Positions 23,179-32,227 of a stretch of DNA of 64,000 bases are shown here, one piece after another. Within the stretch, counting starts at the first letter, position 1. Each line of letters begins with the position of its first letter. Source of the DNA: Mesorhizobium qingshengii (lineage in GTDB: Bacteria > Pseudomonadota > Alphaproteobacteria > Rhizobiales > Rhizobiaceae); assembly GCF_900103325.1 (NCBI RefSeq), contig NZ_FMXM01000011.1, positions 165,764 to 229,763 of the forward strand. The letters run 5' to 3'. The position numbers and the translations under genes are program-made. The notes below the pieces were generated by a model. The model was given only the letters and a program-made list of their open reading frames with translations. It ran no database searches and was not told the DNA's origin.

Positions 23179-24312
23179 TCAACCGGCAGTCTTCTCGAGA
23201 GCGGGATCGGCCGTTGTGGCCTTGTCCTTTTGTGGAGAAGTCGGGGAGCCGCCGGCCGGGCTCGGAAGCTTGACGCGGCGGCGATACTGGATGGCGTTGA
23301 GCAGCACCGCCAACACGATGACCGCGCCGGTGAACACTGTTTGCCAATAGGCAGAGACGCCGATGATCACCAGACCATCGGACAGGAAGCCGATAACGAA
23401 AGCTCCGACCAGCGTGCCGCGGATATTGCCCCGGCCACCGGTCAGGGCGGCGCCGCCGATGACGACGGCGGCAATGGCGGTAAGCTCGTATGAGGTGCCG
23501 GCGGTCGGACCCGCCGAGGTCAGCTCGGAGGATAGGATGAGGCCGGCCACCGCGGCACAGATGCCGGAGAGCATGTAGACAGAGACCTGCACCTGCTTCA
23601 CCGGCACACCGGAGAGTTCGGCAGCGCGCTCGTTGCCGCCGGAGGCGTAGAGCCAGCGGCCGAAGGCGGTGCGGTTGAGGATGATGCTGCCGATGATGGC
23701 GATGACGGCCATAACCAATACGCCGATCGGGATGTCGAGCAGGCGGTTGAAGCCCAGCCATTCAAAGCCGGTATTGCCGAGCTCCGGCTTGCCGCCGAGA
23801 TCGTTGTAGGTCAGGCCGTTGGTCATCAGCAGTGCGGCGCCGCGCACGACGTAGAGCATGCCGAGCGTGGCGACGAAGGCAGGCACCTTCAGCCAGGCGA
23901 TGAGCACGCCGTTGACCAGGCCGACCAGCGCGCCGAGCACGCAGACCAGCACCGCGACGACCCACACTGGCGGGTAGAGGATGACGCCGAACGTGGTCAA
24001 CTGCACGCCCTGCATCAAGAAACCGGCGATCACGCCGGAGAAGCCGAGCGTCGAGCCGACCGACAGGTCGATGCCGCCATTGAGGATGACCAACAGCATG
24101 CCGACCGCCAGGATGCCGAAGATGGCGACATGCGAGGCCATGGTCAGGAAATTGCCGACCGAGAAGTAATAGGGAGACAGAAGCGAGAAGACGATGATGA
24201 TCACGATCAGCGCGAAGAACGCGCGGCCCTCCAGCAAAAGCTTGGCCAGGCTGAAGCCATCGGCCGAAACCCTCGGACGGGAGCGGCTGCGATCGGGGCT
24301 AGCGTCGGTCAC
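23179..24312 (-). CDS. CUT2-family ABC transporter permease
   Basis: A 377-residue membrane protein with the RbsC pattern: NFLTMASHVAIFGILAVGML, then VILNGGIDLSVGSTLGFSGV and the coupling loop GNERAAELSGVPVKQVQVSV, then ELTAIAAVVIGGAALTGGRG. I set the start at the GTG 24312 because AGGAG is 8 bases upstream; an ATG at 24336 lacks a site. Either start overlaps the end of the ATPase gene, so translation is coupled. The C-terminus is a short polar tail. Confidence 0.92.
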   Translation of the reverse strand: MTDASPDRSRSRPRVSADGFSLAKLLLEGRAFFALIVIIIVFSLLSPYYFSVGNFLTMASHVAIFGILAVGMLLVILNGGIDLSVGSTLGFSGVIAGFLMQGVQLTTFGVILYPPVWVVAVLVCVLGALVGLVNGVLIAWLKVPAFVATLGMLYVVRGAALLMTNGLTYNDLGGKPELGNTGFEWLGFNRLLDIPIGVLVMAVIAIIGSIILNRTAFGRWLYASGGNERAAELSGVPVKQVQVSVYMLSGICAAVAGLILSSELTSAGPTAGTSYELTAIAAVVIGGAALTGGRGNIRGTLVGAFVIGFLSDGLVIIGVSAYWQTVFTGAVIVLAVLLNAIQYRRRVKLPSPAGGSPTSPQKDKATTADPALEKTAG

Positions 24313-25879
24313 TTTGGTGGCTCCTGTGTTCCTCATGGTCGGAGACCACGGCCTCGCCGGAAGCGGCCATGATCTCCTCCTTCGTGGCATCGGCACCGAA
24401 CTCGGCCGAAATCCTGCCGCGATGCATGACGATGATGCGGTGCGCGATGCTCAGGCACTCGGCGACTTCCGAGGTCGAGAAGACGACGGCGAGCCCACGT
24501 GCCGCCCGTTCGCTGAGCAGGCGGAACACCTCCGCCTTGGCGCCGATGTCGATGCCGCGGCTCGGCTCGTCGAGCAGCATGACCTTGGGATTGGTGATCA
24601 GCATCTTTCCGATGACGACCTTCTGCTGGTTGCCGCCGGACAGCGATCCGATGGGGGCGCTGCCGCCCGCCGTCTTGACGTGCACGTCGCGGATCGAGGC
24701 CTCGACCAGCGTCCGCTCCTGCGATCGCGACAACAGCATTCCCCTGACGAAGGAGCCGATGCTGGCGAGCGACAGGTTGGCGCCCACCGACATCGTCTGA
24801 ACCAGGCCGTCGCGCTGGCGGTCCTCGGGCACCAGGACGAGCCCTCTGGCGATGCGCTCGGCGATGCTGAGGCGAGAAATGTCATTGCCGCCGAGCAAAA
24901 TGCGTCCGCCCGACGGCTGCAGGCGCCCTGCGATGCATTCCAGCAATTCGGTGCGCCCGGCGCCCATCAGCCCGTAGATGCAGACGATCTCGCCGCTACG
25001 CACATCGAGCGAAAGCCTGTCGACGACTGACCGTTCCGAACTCGAGGCATCGGCGACGCTGACGTCCTCGATCGACAAGGCGACCTCGCCGAAGGCGTGT
25101 CCGGTGGGCGGCGAACCGAGGTCGAAGTTCTCGCCGACCATGTTGCGGACGATCCATTCGAGGTTGATGTGCCTGGCGCTGGCCGTCGCGGTGATCGCTC
25201 CGTCCCTGAGCACCACGGCATAATCGGTGATCTGCAGCGCCTCCTCGAGGTGGTGCGAGATGTAGACGATCGAGACGCCGCGGGCCGTCAGGTCGCGGAT
25301 CACCCTGAACAGCACCTCCACCTCGGTCGCGCTCAGAGCCGAAGTCGGCTCATCCATGATCAGGATGCGTGAATCCACCGAGAGCGCGCGGGCGATCTCG
25401 ACGATCTGCTGCTGCCCCAGGCGCAGGTCCTGGACCAGCGTCAGCGGATGGATGTCTTCCTCGAGATCGGCCATCAGCAGCCGCGTCTGGCGGGCCTCCT
25501 CGGCGAAATCGACGCCGGTCGCGCCGCGTAGTTCCCGGCCCATGAAGATGTTGTCGCGCACGCTCAGATTGGGGGCGAGGCTGAGCTCCTGATGGATGAT
25601 CGAGATGCCGCGGTCGCGGGCGTCGGACGCGGAGGAGAAGCTGACGGCCTGGCCGTCGAGCTCGATGCTTCCCGATGTCGGCGTGGTCACGCCGGACAGA
25701 ATCTTCATCAATGTCGACTTGCCGGCGCCGTTCTCGCCGAACAGCGTGGTGACCTTGCCGCGATGGATGTCGAAATTGACGCCCTTGAGGGCATGCGTGC
25801 CGCCATAGGTCTTTACGATGTGGCGGGCCGCGAGCACGGTGTCGTTGGCTGCCGGCTCGAATTCAGGCGCCGCATTCAT
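24299..25879 (-). CDS. CUT2-family ABC transporter ATP-binding protein (two ABC domains)
   Basis: A 526-residue protein. Domain 1 has Walker A GENGAGKST (48-56), signature LGQQQIVEIARALS and Walker B ILIMDEPTSAL. Domain 2 has a degenerate P-loop GLMGAGRTELLECIAG and signature LSGGNQQKVVIGKML with DEPSRGIDIG. This is the RbsA/XylG architecture. It overlaps the DUF2291 gene by 4 bp and the permease gene. It energises the polyol or sugar importer. Confidence 0.95.
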   Translation of the reverse strand: MNAAPEFEPAANDTVLAARHIVKTYGGTHALKGVNFDIHRGKVTTLFGENGAGKSTLMKILSGVTTPTSGSIELDGQAVSFSSASDARDRGISIIHQELSLAPNLSVRDNIFMGRELRGATGVDFAEEARQTRLLMADLEEDIHPLTLVQDLRLGQQQIVEIARALSVDSRILIMDEPTSALSATEVEVLFRVIRDLTARGVSIVYISHHLEEALQITDYAVVLRDGAITATASARHINLEWIVRNMVGENFDLGSPPTGHAFGEVALSIEDVSVADASSSERSVVDRLSLDVRSGEIVCIYGLMGAGRTELLECIAGRLQPSGGRILLGGNDISRLSIAERIARGLVLVPEDRQRDGLVQTMSVGANLSLASIGSFVRGMLLSRSQERTLVEASIRDVHVKTAGGSAPIGSLSGGNQQKVVIGKMLITNPKVMLLDEPSRGIDIGAKAEVFRLLSERAARGLAVVFSTSEVAECLSIAHRIIVMHRGRISAEFGADATKEEIMAASGEAVVSDHEEHRSHQSDRR

Positions 25880-26535
25880 TGGACGCTCAGCTTCACCGGC
25901 GTGACCAGCCAGCCTTTGGGATTGATCAGCTTGAAGACGCCGACCACCGAGATGGTCTTTCCGGTAAGCTGGGTGTTGTCGACGGCCGACAGCACCTGCT
26001 TCTTCATCTCGTTGTTCAGGGCGGATCCAGCGTTCTGGTATTCGATCTGGTTGGTGAACTGACCGAACGTGATCGCGCCGGTGGCGTCGCGCAGTTCGGT
26101 GCCGTTGATTGCCGGGCCGGTCTGAACGCGAACGACCAGCGCATCGGGGACGTCAGCGACCTTGATGGTGTAGATGCCGGACTTTCCCTCGCCGACGATG
26201 CCGGTGAACTTGACCGAGAATTCGGTGCCGACATTGGCCGGCACGCCATATTGTTTCTCCGCGGCCGCCTTGTCCTTGGCGATCGCCGCCGCCAGCGTCG
26301 GGGCATCGACGGCGCGCTGTTCCACGGCGGACTGCACGTTCGGAAATTCAGCCTTGCCGAACGCTTCCGGGGAAAACGCCGCCTTGCGGGTGTCCTCCGC
26401 CGAGCCGATGGTGACGACCTTGGTGTCGAGGATCATCGCGCCGAGCAGGACCAGGATCGCGACCGCGACGACCATCCAGCGGATGCCTGGTGATCCTCGC
26501 CGGTTCATCGTGGTGGTTGCTGGCTGCGAACTCAT
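25876..26535 (-). CDS. DUF2291 family membrane-anchored periplasmic protein
   Basis: A 219-residue protein with one N-terminal membrane segment (IRWMVVAVAILVLLGAMIL) and a periplasmic domain with the DUF2291 pattern (IYTIKVADVPDALVVRVQTG, FGQFTNQIEYQNAGSALNNE). In rhizobia this family travels with CUT2 transporters, including the erythritol importer loci. Its role is unknown; an accessory role in transport is the usual guess. The ATG at 26535 is taken because the upstream frame runs into the promoter at 26669-26706. First gene of the transporter operon. Confidence 0.85.
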   Translation of the reverse strand: MSSQPATTTMNRRGSPGIRWMVVAVAILVLLGAMILDTKVVTIGSAEDTRKAAFSPEAFGKAEFPNVQSAVEQRAVDAPTLAAAIAKDKAAAEKQYGVPANVGTEFSVKFTGIVGEGKSGIYTIKVADVPDALVVRVQTGPAINGTELRDATGAITFGQFTNQIEYQNAGSALNNEMKKQVLSAVDNTQLTGKTISVVGVFKLINPKGWLVTPVKLSVQ

Positions 26536-26857
26536 GCTGTGACGACCTGTGTAGTGGCAGCGATCAGGGGTGGCATTTCGTTTTGCCGCGCGAAGCGCCG
26601 CATAAGCGGCTGTGCGGGCGGTCCGCTTGCATCGACCCCTCCCGCAGCGTGCTCCTCCAGCGCAATCGACCATACATCGATGTGAAATTACCGTCAATGA
26701 CTGTGATACTTCGCTGAGAATGTAACATTCATGTGACCGTATGGCCGATATAAATTGAGCGACGCAATTGATTTTGTTTGTTTTTTTTAAAATCTCCAAT
26801 ATCTCACAGACGTTGTGATACGCTTGCTTTCAAGACGGCAAGGAGGCCGTTCCGTGC
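26536..26857. promoter_or_regulatory. Promoter region of the transporter operon with several TCACA boxes
   Basis: On the minus strand TTGACG (plus 26692-26697), 17 bp, TATGGT (plus 26669-26674) form a good sigma-70 promoter. TCACA boxes (TGTGA on plus) are at 26681-26685 and 26702-26706, 21 bp apart; a third is at 26732-26736, next to a perfect palindrome GAATGT-A-ACATTC (26718-26730). Further up is an inverted pair TCACA-GACGT-TGTGA (26804-26818). The core repeats almost unchanged before the kinase gene at 31025-31062. The DeoR protein encoded between them is the likely ligand. Confidence 0.7.
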
Positions 26858-28618
26858 TCAAGCCTGTTTGGCGCGATCGATCGCGGTTCGCGGGTGGCGT
26901 TCCGATTGCAGCCCCATCAAATTGGTGCCGTTGAGCTGCGTGACAACCGCATCGATCTCCTCGCCGGTCCTTTGCGGGTTCCAGCCGAGCGCCCGGCCTG
27001 CAACCATGGCGATCTGCTGCAAGTCGCTTGTCGTCAGTTCGCCGCTAATGGCCAGGGTCGTGCGCCGCATGACGATATCGGCCAAATGCTCGACGAATTC
27101 GTTGCGGACGATGTAGTCGATCTCCGACAGGCTGTAGTCATGCGAGTCCGGCAAGCGATCCTCGTTGCTCGACGGGCTCTGATGGCTGGCTATCCGCGAT
27201 GCGCTGGTGCCATAGCGCGACAAGAGTTGGTCGAGGCGGGCCTCATCCATTCCTGACGCCGATGCGGCTTTGGCCAGCCAGCTTGACCGTGACTTCGTGT
27301 CGGCCGGAAAGTCCTTGCCGCCGCCGATCGGCATCGAACGCGTCGTCACCTTGCGGCCGCGACCGAGACGATCGAGCACGGTGTCGGCGACTTCCTCGGC
27401 GAAACCGCGAAACGTTGTCCATTTGCCGCCGATCAGCGAGATGATCGGGAAGGGGCGCGATGGCTCCGGCTCCGACACCGGCGCCGAATGGTCGCGGCTG
27501 ATCAGGCCGGGGATAGCGGCGTCGGATGCGGGCAGGGGCCTGATGCCGCTATAGGCGTAGACGATCTGGTCGCGTTCGAAGCTCATGCCCGGCAACAGCG
27601 TGCGCACGCTTTCCAGCAGATAGTCGATTTCCCCCGGCTCGCAGCGAACCGTATCGGGGTTGTCGGCCGCAAGATCCGTCGAGCCGACGAGCACCTTGCC
27701 GAGATAGTCGTAGACGAGGCAGATGCGGCCGTCATCGGCTTCGAAATAGAGCATGCGCCCGGCCAGGCTTTGCACCAGCGCGTCGTGCTTCAGGAGGATG
27801 TGCGAGCCCTTGGTGCCGCCGATCATCTTGGACGGGGCGCCGAGCGCGGCGTTGACATGATCGATCCATGGGCCGGCGGCGTTGACGACCAGCTTCGGCC
27901 GCAGCGAGAACTCGCGGCCACCGTTCTCCCGCCTGAAGGCCAGCACTCCGTCCGAGGCAGAGACCAGCGCGGTGTAGTTGGCCGCGCTGGAACTGGTGTT
28001 GGCCGCGAGGCCATCTGCGATCAGTTCGAGCACCAGCCGCTCGGGATGGCTGATCTTGGCGTCGTAGTAGGTGCCGGTGGCGACGATCGACCCGGTCAGC
28101 GCCGGCATGTCGCGCAGTGCCTGGCGTCGCCCGACGAGGCGGTGGCGCGGCATCACCCGGTGCCGCGAGCCGTAGAAATCGTAGATCATCAGGCCGATCT
28201 TGATGAGGATGGCGCCTCGGCTGCGCGGCGCGCTGGTCGAGCCCAGGAGCGTGCGCAGCGCGGCCCACATGCCCTTGCCCCAGGAGAAGATCGGGATGAC
28301 CGTCGGCAGCGGGCTGACATAATGCGGTGCGTTCTTCAGGAGCAGGTTGCGCTCCAGCGTCGACTGCGCCACCAGCCCGAACTCACCGGTCTCCAGATAC
28401 TTCAGCCCGCCATGGATCAGGCGCGAGGGGGCCGCACTCGTGCCGGAGCCGAAATCCGCTTGGTCGACGATGCAGCAGCTGACGCCTTGCGCGCTGAGAT
28501 CGCGAAACAGACCAGCTCCATTGATGCCGGCGCCGAGGATGACGACATCGACATCGCCGTCCCGGGGGACACCGGCGCCCGGCTCGGAACCGTGATGGCT
28601 TTCGGCGGTTGGCGTCAT
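26858..28618 (-). CDS. GlpD-like FAD-dependent polyol-phosphate dehydrogenase
   Basis: A 586-residue flavoprotein related to aerobic glycerol-3-phosphate dehydrogenase. The FAD fold is VVILGAGINGAGLFRDLSAQ; SAAPSRLIHGGLKYLETGEF and ISLIGGKWTTFRGFAEEVAD are the family's conserved blocks, with a C-terminal DAO_C-like helical domain. In erythritol and related polyol loci an enzyme of this family (EryB) oxidises the kinase product, so a phosphorylated sugar alcohol is the likely substrate. It overlaps the deoR-type gene by 4 bp, in one operon with the FGGY kinase. True glycerol-3-phosphate cannot be excluded. Confidence 0.88.
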   Translation of the reverse strand: MTPTAESHHGSEPGAGVPRDGDVDVVILGAGINGAGLFRDLSAQGVSCCIVDQADFGSGTSAAPSRLIHGGLKYLETGEFGLVAQSTLERNLLLKNAPHYVSPLPTVIPIFSWGKGMWAALRTLLGSTSAPRSRGAILIKIGLMIYDFYGSRHRVMPRHRLVGRRQALRDMPALTGSIVATGTYYDAKISHPERLVLELIADGLAANTSSSAANYTALVSASDGVLAFRRENGGREFSLRPKLVVNAAGPWIDHVNAALGAPSKMIGGTKGSHILLKHDALVQSLAGRMLYFEADDGRICLVYDYLGKVLVGSTDLAADNPDTVRCEPGEIDYLLESVRTLLPGMSFERDQIVYAYSGIRPLPASDAAIPGLISRDHSAPVSEPEPSRPFPIISLIGGKWTTFRGFAEEVADTVLDRLGRGRKVTTRSMPIGGGKDFPADTKSRSSWLAKAASASGMDEARLDQLLSRYGTSASRIASHQSPSSNEDRLPDSHDYSLSEIDYIVRNEFVEHLADIVMRRTTLAISGELTTSDLQQIAMVAGRALGWNPQRTGEEIDAVVTQLNGTNLMGLQSERHPRTAIDRAKQA

Positions 28619-29391
28619 GGCCTCGCCGTCTTTACGACGCGCAACTGTACCCCGGCCTGCTCAAGCTTTTGCGCATGCTTGTCGCTAATGCCGTCGGTGA
28701 CCAGGACCGCCTCGAAACTGACCAGGTCGTCGAGCACGTGCAAGGCCACTTTGTCGAATTTGGAATGATCGACCAGAAGCACGCGCTTGATCGCCGCCGC
28801 CATCATCGCCTGCTTGACCCGCACCACATGCTGGTCCTGGATGAAGGCCGTGGTGCCGCTGATCGCGGATGCCGAGCAGATCAGCAGATTGGCGCGCAAA
28901 CGCGAGATCGCGTTCTCGCAAACGATGCCGATATAGGCGTTGTAAGTGCGATGGTACTGGCCACCGAGGCAAATGAAGTCGATGTCGTCGACATTGGTCA
29001 GCAATGCCGCGGTCGACACGCTGTTGGTGATGACGGTCAGCGGCGTGACCTCGAGCAGCAGCGGCGCAACGGCATTCGCGGTGGTCGAATCGTCCAGGAT
29101 CACCGCCTGGCCGGGCTCGACATAATCCATAGCGGCACGGGCCAGCGCGTCCTTCTCCGCTCGCCCGACCGTCACCCGGTAGCGGAAGGCACTTTCGTAG
29201 AGGCCGGATGGCTGCACTGTGACGGCGCCATGCAGCTTGCGCAGCACGCCTTGATGCGCCAGCTGGTCGATATGGCGGTGGATGGTCATTCGCGACACGC
29301 CGAAATGCTCGACCAGATCGTCGATGCGCACCTGGCCGAGTTTTATTACGTACTCGGCGATTTCTTCGCGCCGTTCATTGGCCTTGATCAT
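28615..29391 (-). CDS. DeoR-family transcriptional regulator
   Basis: A 258-residue protein with an N-terminal helix-turn-helix (ERREEIAEYVIKLGQVRIDD, then HFGVSRMTIHRHIDQLAHQG) and a DeoRC sensor domain (AVILDDSTTANAVAPLL, ITNSVSTAALLTNVDDIDFI), which binds phosphorylated sugars. The start at 29391 forms an ATGA overlap with the kinase stop; the downstream gene starts in the same way. It is the obvious regulator of the twin promoters at 26.7 and 31.0 kb. Similar to EryR-type regulators by context only. Confidence 0.92.
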   Translation of the reverse strand: MIKANERREEIAEYVIKLGQVRIDDLVEHFGVSRMTIHRHIDQLAHQGVLRKLHGAVTVQPSGLYESAFRYRVTVGRAEKDALARAAMDYVEPGQAVILDDSTTANAVAPLLLEVTPLTVITNSVSTAALLTNVDDIDFICLGGQYHRTYNAYIGIVCENAISRLRANLLICSASAISGTTAFIQDQHVVRVKQAMMAAAIKRVLLVDHSKFDKVALHVLDDLVSFEAVLVTDGISDKHAQKLEQAGVQLRVVKTARP

Positions 29392-30923
29392 GCCGCGCCC
29401 CCCATTTCTTGCCCTGCAAGGCTTTCGATTTCCGTCCATTTCGGCCTGAGTTGCTCGGCGACGCGGCCATAGATGGAATAGCGCTCGTCAAAGACGGCGC
29501 TACGCGCCGGGTCCGGCCGGTATTGGCGGCTCACGCTGCAGGTGGCGCGCGCGCCCTCTTGCGGCGATGCGAACAGGCCGACCGCCGCGCCAGCGCACAG
29601 AGCGGCGCCGTAGGCGGCCGCTTCGTCGGTCGAGGTGACGATGACCGGCACGTTGAGCACGTCGGCGAACATCTGCGCGAAGGCCGGATTGCGGGAGCCG
29701 CCGCCGGTCAGCCGCACCTCGCGAACGGCAAAGCCGTCGCGCAGGGCTTCGACATGGGTGCGGTGGTTGAAGGCAATGCCTTCCAGCACCGCCTTCAGCA
29801 TATCGCCGCGGTCATGCCAGCCGCGCAAGCCGACGAAGCTGGCGCTCGCGGCATTGCCGTAGGGGGAACCGAACAGATAGGGGTGGAAGAGCAAGGTCGA
29901 CGGCTTCTTCAGCGCGGTGTCGATCTCCGCCGCCAGCATCTCGTGGATCGAGCCACCGGTCTTCTTGGCTTCTTCCTGCTCGGCGCCGCAAAGCGTGTCG
30001 AGGAACCAGTCGTAATTCGCCGTCGAGGCCGGCGAGATCGACATGTTGTTCCAGCGGCCGAGGTCGATGGCGTTGCGGCAGAACCAGCGCGGGTCGGTAC
30101 GCGGCTCGGTGGAGACCACTTCATTGATCGAGTAGGTGCCGGCGACGATGCTGACCACGCCATCCCGGTGGCCGCCGATGCCCAGCGCCGAAGCGGTGAC
30201 GTCATGCAGGCCACAAGCGACCGGCGTACCTTCCGCAAGCCCGGTCAGTGCGGCTGCTTCTGCCGTGGTGTAGCCGACGATGTCGGCCGAATGCCCGACC
30301 AGAGGCAAGGCCGCGAACAACTCCTCCAGCCCGAAGATGCGCATCGCCTCCGGCGTGTAGGCTTGTGTGCGTACATCGGTGAATGAGGTGCTCGCCTCGG
30401 TCAAATCGGTGCCGATGGTGCCCGTCAGGCAAAAGCGCAGCCAGTCCTTGCAGCCGACTATATGGCCGATCTGGCTGAAGCGTTCCGGGGCATGCTTTTT
30501 CAACCAGGCGAGTATCGCCGATGGCGCCGAAGCATGCGGAACCTGTCCGGTTAGGGCGAGAGCCTCGGCAAAAACCGAATCCTTTGCCCATTCATCGACG
30601 ATCTCGCCGGCGCGGCTGTCGAGCGACAATATGCCAGGGCCGAGCGGCCGGCGGTTCCTGTCGAGCAGATACAGCCCGTCACCATGCGCGGTCGCCGCCA
30701 CTGCCTTGATGTCGCGGGCCGGCCTGTCGCTCAAAGCGATGGCTTCCCTGATTGCCTCGGCGGTCGCCTGCCAGAGGCCCAGCATGTCGCGTTCGACCCA
30801 GCGCGGATGCGGCATCGATTGGGGCACCCGGCGCCTGGCCACCGCCAGTTGCGAGCCGTCGGCATCGAAGATCACTGCCTTCGTCACCGTCAGGCCATTG
30901 TCGATCCCAAGCAGGCTGGACAT
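29388..30923 (-). CDS. FGGY-family carbohydrate kinase (polyol or ketose kinase)
   Basis: A 511-residue kinase. N-terminal ATPase-fold motif LLGIDNGLTVTKAVIFDADG, then AVAATAHGDGLYLLDRNRRP and the C-terminal FGGY signature region VREVRLTGGGSRNPAFAQMF with DEAAAYGAALCAGAA. The HGDGLYL block is seen in erythritol kinase (EryA) and L-xylulose kinase (LyxK) relatives, so the substrate is a polyol or pentulose. The start at 30923 (MSSLLGIDNG) has GAGGG upstream; the longer frame runs into the promoter. First gene of kinase-deoR-dehydrogenase, all joined by 4-bp overlaps. Confidence 0.9.
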   Translation of the reverse strand: MSSLLGIDNGLTVTKAVIFDADGSQLAVARRRVPQSMPHPRWVERDMLGLWQATAEAIREAIALSDRPARDIKAVAATAHGDGLYLLDRNRRPLGPGILSLDSRAGEIVDEWAKDSVFAEALALTGQVPHASAPSAILAWLKKHAPERFSQIGHIVGCKDWLRFCLTGTIGTDLTEASTSFTDVRTQAYTPEAMRIFGLEELFAALPLVGHSADIVGYTTAEAAALTGLAEGTPVACGLHDVTASALGIGGHRDGVVSIVAGTYSINEVVSTEPRTDPRWFCRNAIDLGRWNNMSISPASTANYDWFLDTLCGAEQEEAKKTGGSIHEMLAAEIDTALKKPSTLLFHPYLFGSPYGNAASASFVGLRGWHDRGDMLKAVLEGIAFNHRTHVEALRDGFAVREVRLTGGGSRNPAFAQMFADVLNVPVIVTSTDEAAAYGAALCAGAAVGLFASPQEGARATCSVSRQYRPDPARSAVFDERYSIYGRVAEQLRPKWTEIESLAGQEMGGAA

Positions 30924-31308
30924 GGAATTTACCCTCGCCGGGTAGCGTCCCATGAACTCATGGGCAATGAAGTGAAACGGCGGCCAAACGAAAACTGCGA
31001 TGCGCGTACCAAGCCACGCAATCAACCATACAATGGTGTGATTTTAACGTCAATATGTGTGATATCTATCCGACCTTGCGCAACCAGGAAGGCGGCAATG
31101 GTCGCTAAAGTTAGTTAACTTACTGGTTTTGTTGTGGTCTTCAAGGTGTTTTTCTATCTCGTCGAATGTGTGATTCGTTCGCCATGAAGTCGTTCGTGCG
31201 CCGCCTGACGATTCAGAATTCAACCGTAGCCATACATCGCCCAGCCTGCTTGCCATCGCTCCTGGTCCTGGCAGCCGGTACAACGCGATTCGCACCGGTG
31301 TAGAGGCT
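30924..31308. promoter_or_regulatory. Promoter region of the kinase operon, twin of the transporter promoter
   Basis: Minus-strand TTGACG (plus 31048-31053), 17 bp, TATGGT (plus 31025-31030), with TCACA boxes at plus 31037-31041 and 31058-31062, again exactly 21 bp apart. Another TGTGA is at 31169-31173. About 50 bases around the promoter are closely similar to 26660-26710, including the following CGATTGCG / TGATTGCG. The remaining DNA up to the cobF stop at 31309 shows nothing else recognisable. Confidence 0.72.
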
Positions 31309-32085
31309 CTAACTGTCCTGTGGCTCGCCGGGCTTGCGCAGCAGATAGGTGTCCATGATCCAGCCCTTGTTTCGACGGGCTTCCTCGCGGACCTTTGCGA
31401 TCTCGGCGCCGACATCGCCCAGGCGGCCGGAGATGATGATCTCGTCAGGCGTGCCGAGATAGGCGCCCCAATGGATGACGACATCCTTGTCATCCAGCGT
31501 GTTGAAGGCGCATTTGCCATCCAGCATGACGACTGTACTGCCGGCATTTCCAGCCAAACCCTCCTCGGCAAGCCTGCGGCCGGTGGTGATCAGGATGGAA
31601 TCGCCGATGCGGTTCAGCGCCATTTTGTGGCTGGCGGCAAGCGCCTGGACAGCGGTGATGCCGGGGATCACTTCAAGCTCGAAGGCGACATTGCCTCGCA
31701 GGCGCACGCGCTCGAGGATACGCAGCGCGCTGTCGTAAAGCGAAGGATCGCCCCAGATCAGGAAGGCGCCGCAGCCATCCTCCCCAATCTCGTCGCGGAT
31801 CAGGCTCTCATAGATGGCGGCGATCGCGTCGTGCCAGTCGTCGACCGTCGAGCGGTAGGAGGGCGCCGGCTCGGTGCGCACCGGCACGTCGAATTCGACG
31901 CGGCGTGATTTCGGGTTGGTGACGAAGCGGTCGCAGATCTGGCGGCGCAGTTCGGCAAGATCGTTCTTCTTCGCGCCCTTGTCGGGGATGAACAGCACGT
32001 CGGCACGGTTCAGGCCTGATATGGCCTGCACGGTCATGTGGTCGGGATTGCCGGCGCCGATGCCGATGACGAGAAGCTTGCGCAT
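31309..32085 (-). CDS. cobF: Precorrin-6A synthase (deacetylating)
   Basis: A 258-residue tetrapyrrole methylase. The family opening MRKLLVIGIGAGNPDHMTVQ, the SAM-site region GAFLIWGDPSLYDSALRILE and VIPGITAVQALAASHKMALN, and the ending KGWIMDTYLLRKPGEP all fit CobF. In the aerobic cobalamin pathway it methylates C-1 of precorrin-5 with loss of the acetyl group. No other cob gene is in the window and I see no cobalamin riboswitch upstream, so it is a stand-alone gene here. Confidence 0.93.
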   Translation of the reverse strand: MRKLLVIGIGAGNPDHMTVQAISGLNRADVLFIPDKGAKKNDLAELRRQICDRFVTNPKSRRVEFDVPVRTEPAPSYRSTVDDWHDAIAAIYESLIRDEIGEDGCGAFLIWGDPSLYDSALRILERVRLRGNVAFELEVIPGITAVQALAASHKMALNRIGDSILITTGRRLAEEGLAGNAGSTVVMLDGKCAFNTLDDKDVVIHWGAYLGTPDEIIISGRLGDVGAEIAKVREEARRNKGWIMDTYLLRKPGEPQDS

Positions 32086-32181
32086 GCGCGGACTCCTGCC
32101 CGATCGGAACGTCGGTGTCCAGACAAGCGCGGCATGTGGGCAAGCGTTGAGGCGCGTGTGGAAGGGCTTTGAAACGTCACA

Positions 32182-32211
32182 TTGAAACCGCTAGGGTCAT
32201 GCCGGTATTAT
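32182..32211 (+). promoter_or_regulatory. Promoter of the DUF4424-folA operon
   Basis: TTGAAA (32182-32187), 18 bp, TATTAT (32206-32211). The start codon is at 32228 with a GAGGGGG ribosome site between. The leader would be only about ten bases. Confidence 0.5.
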
Positions 32212-32227
32212 AGCCGAGGGGGCTTCC

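Noticed and set aside
26858..28618. Naming the flavoprotein glpD
   Set aside because: The neighbouring FGGY kinase, DeoR regulator and CUT2 transporter with DUF2291 fit polyol loci better than glycerol metabolism, and no glpK or glpF is present.
27488..28768. A 426-codon plus-strand frame opposite the GlpD-like gene
   Set aside because: Antisense shadow with low-complexity composition and no family match; the minus-strand flavoprotein is unambiguous.
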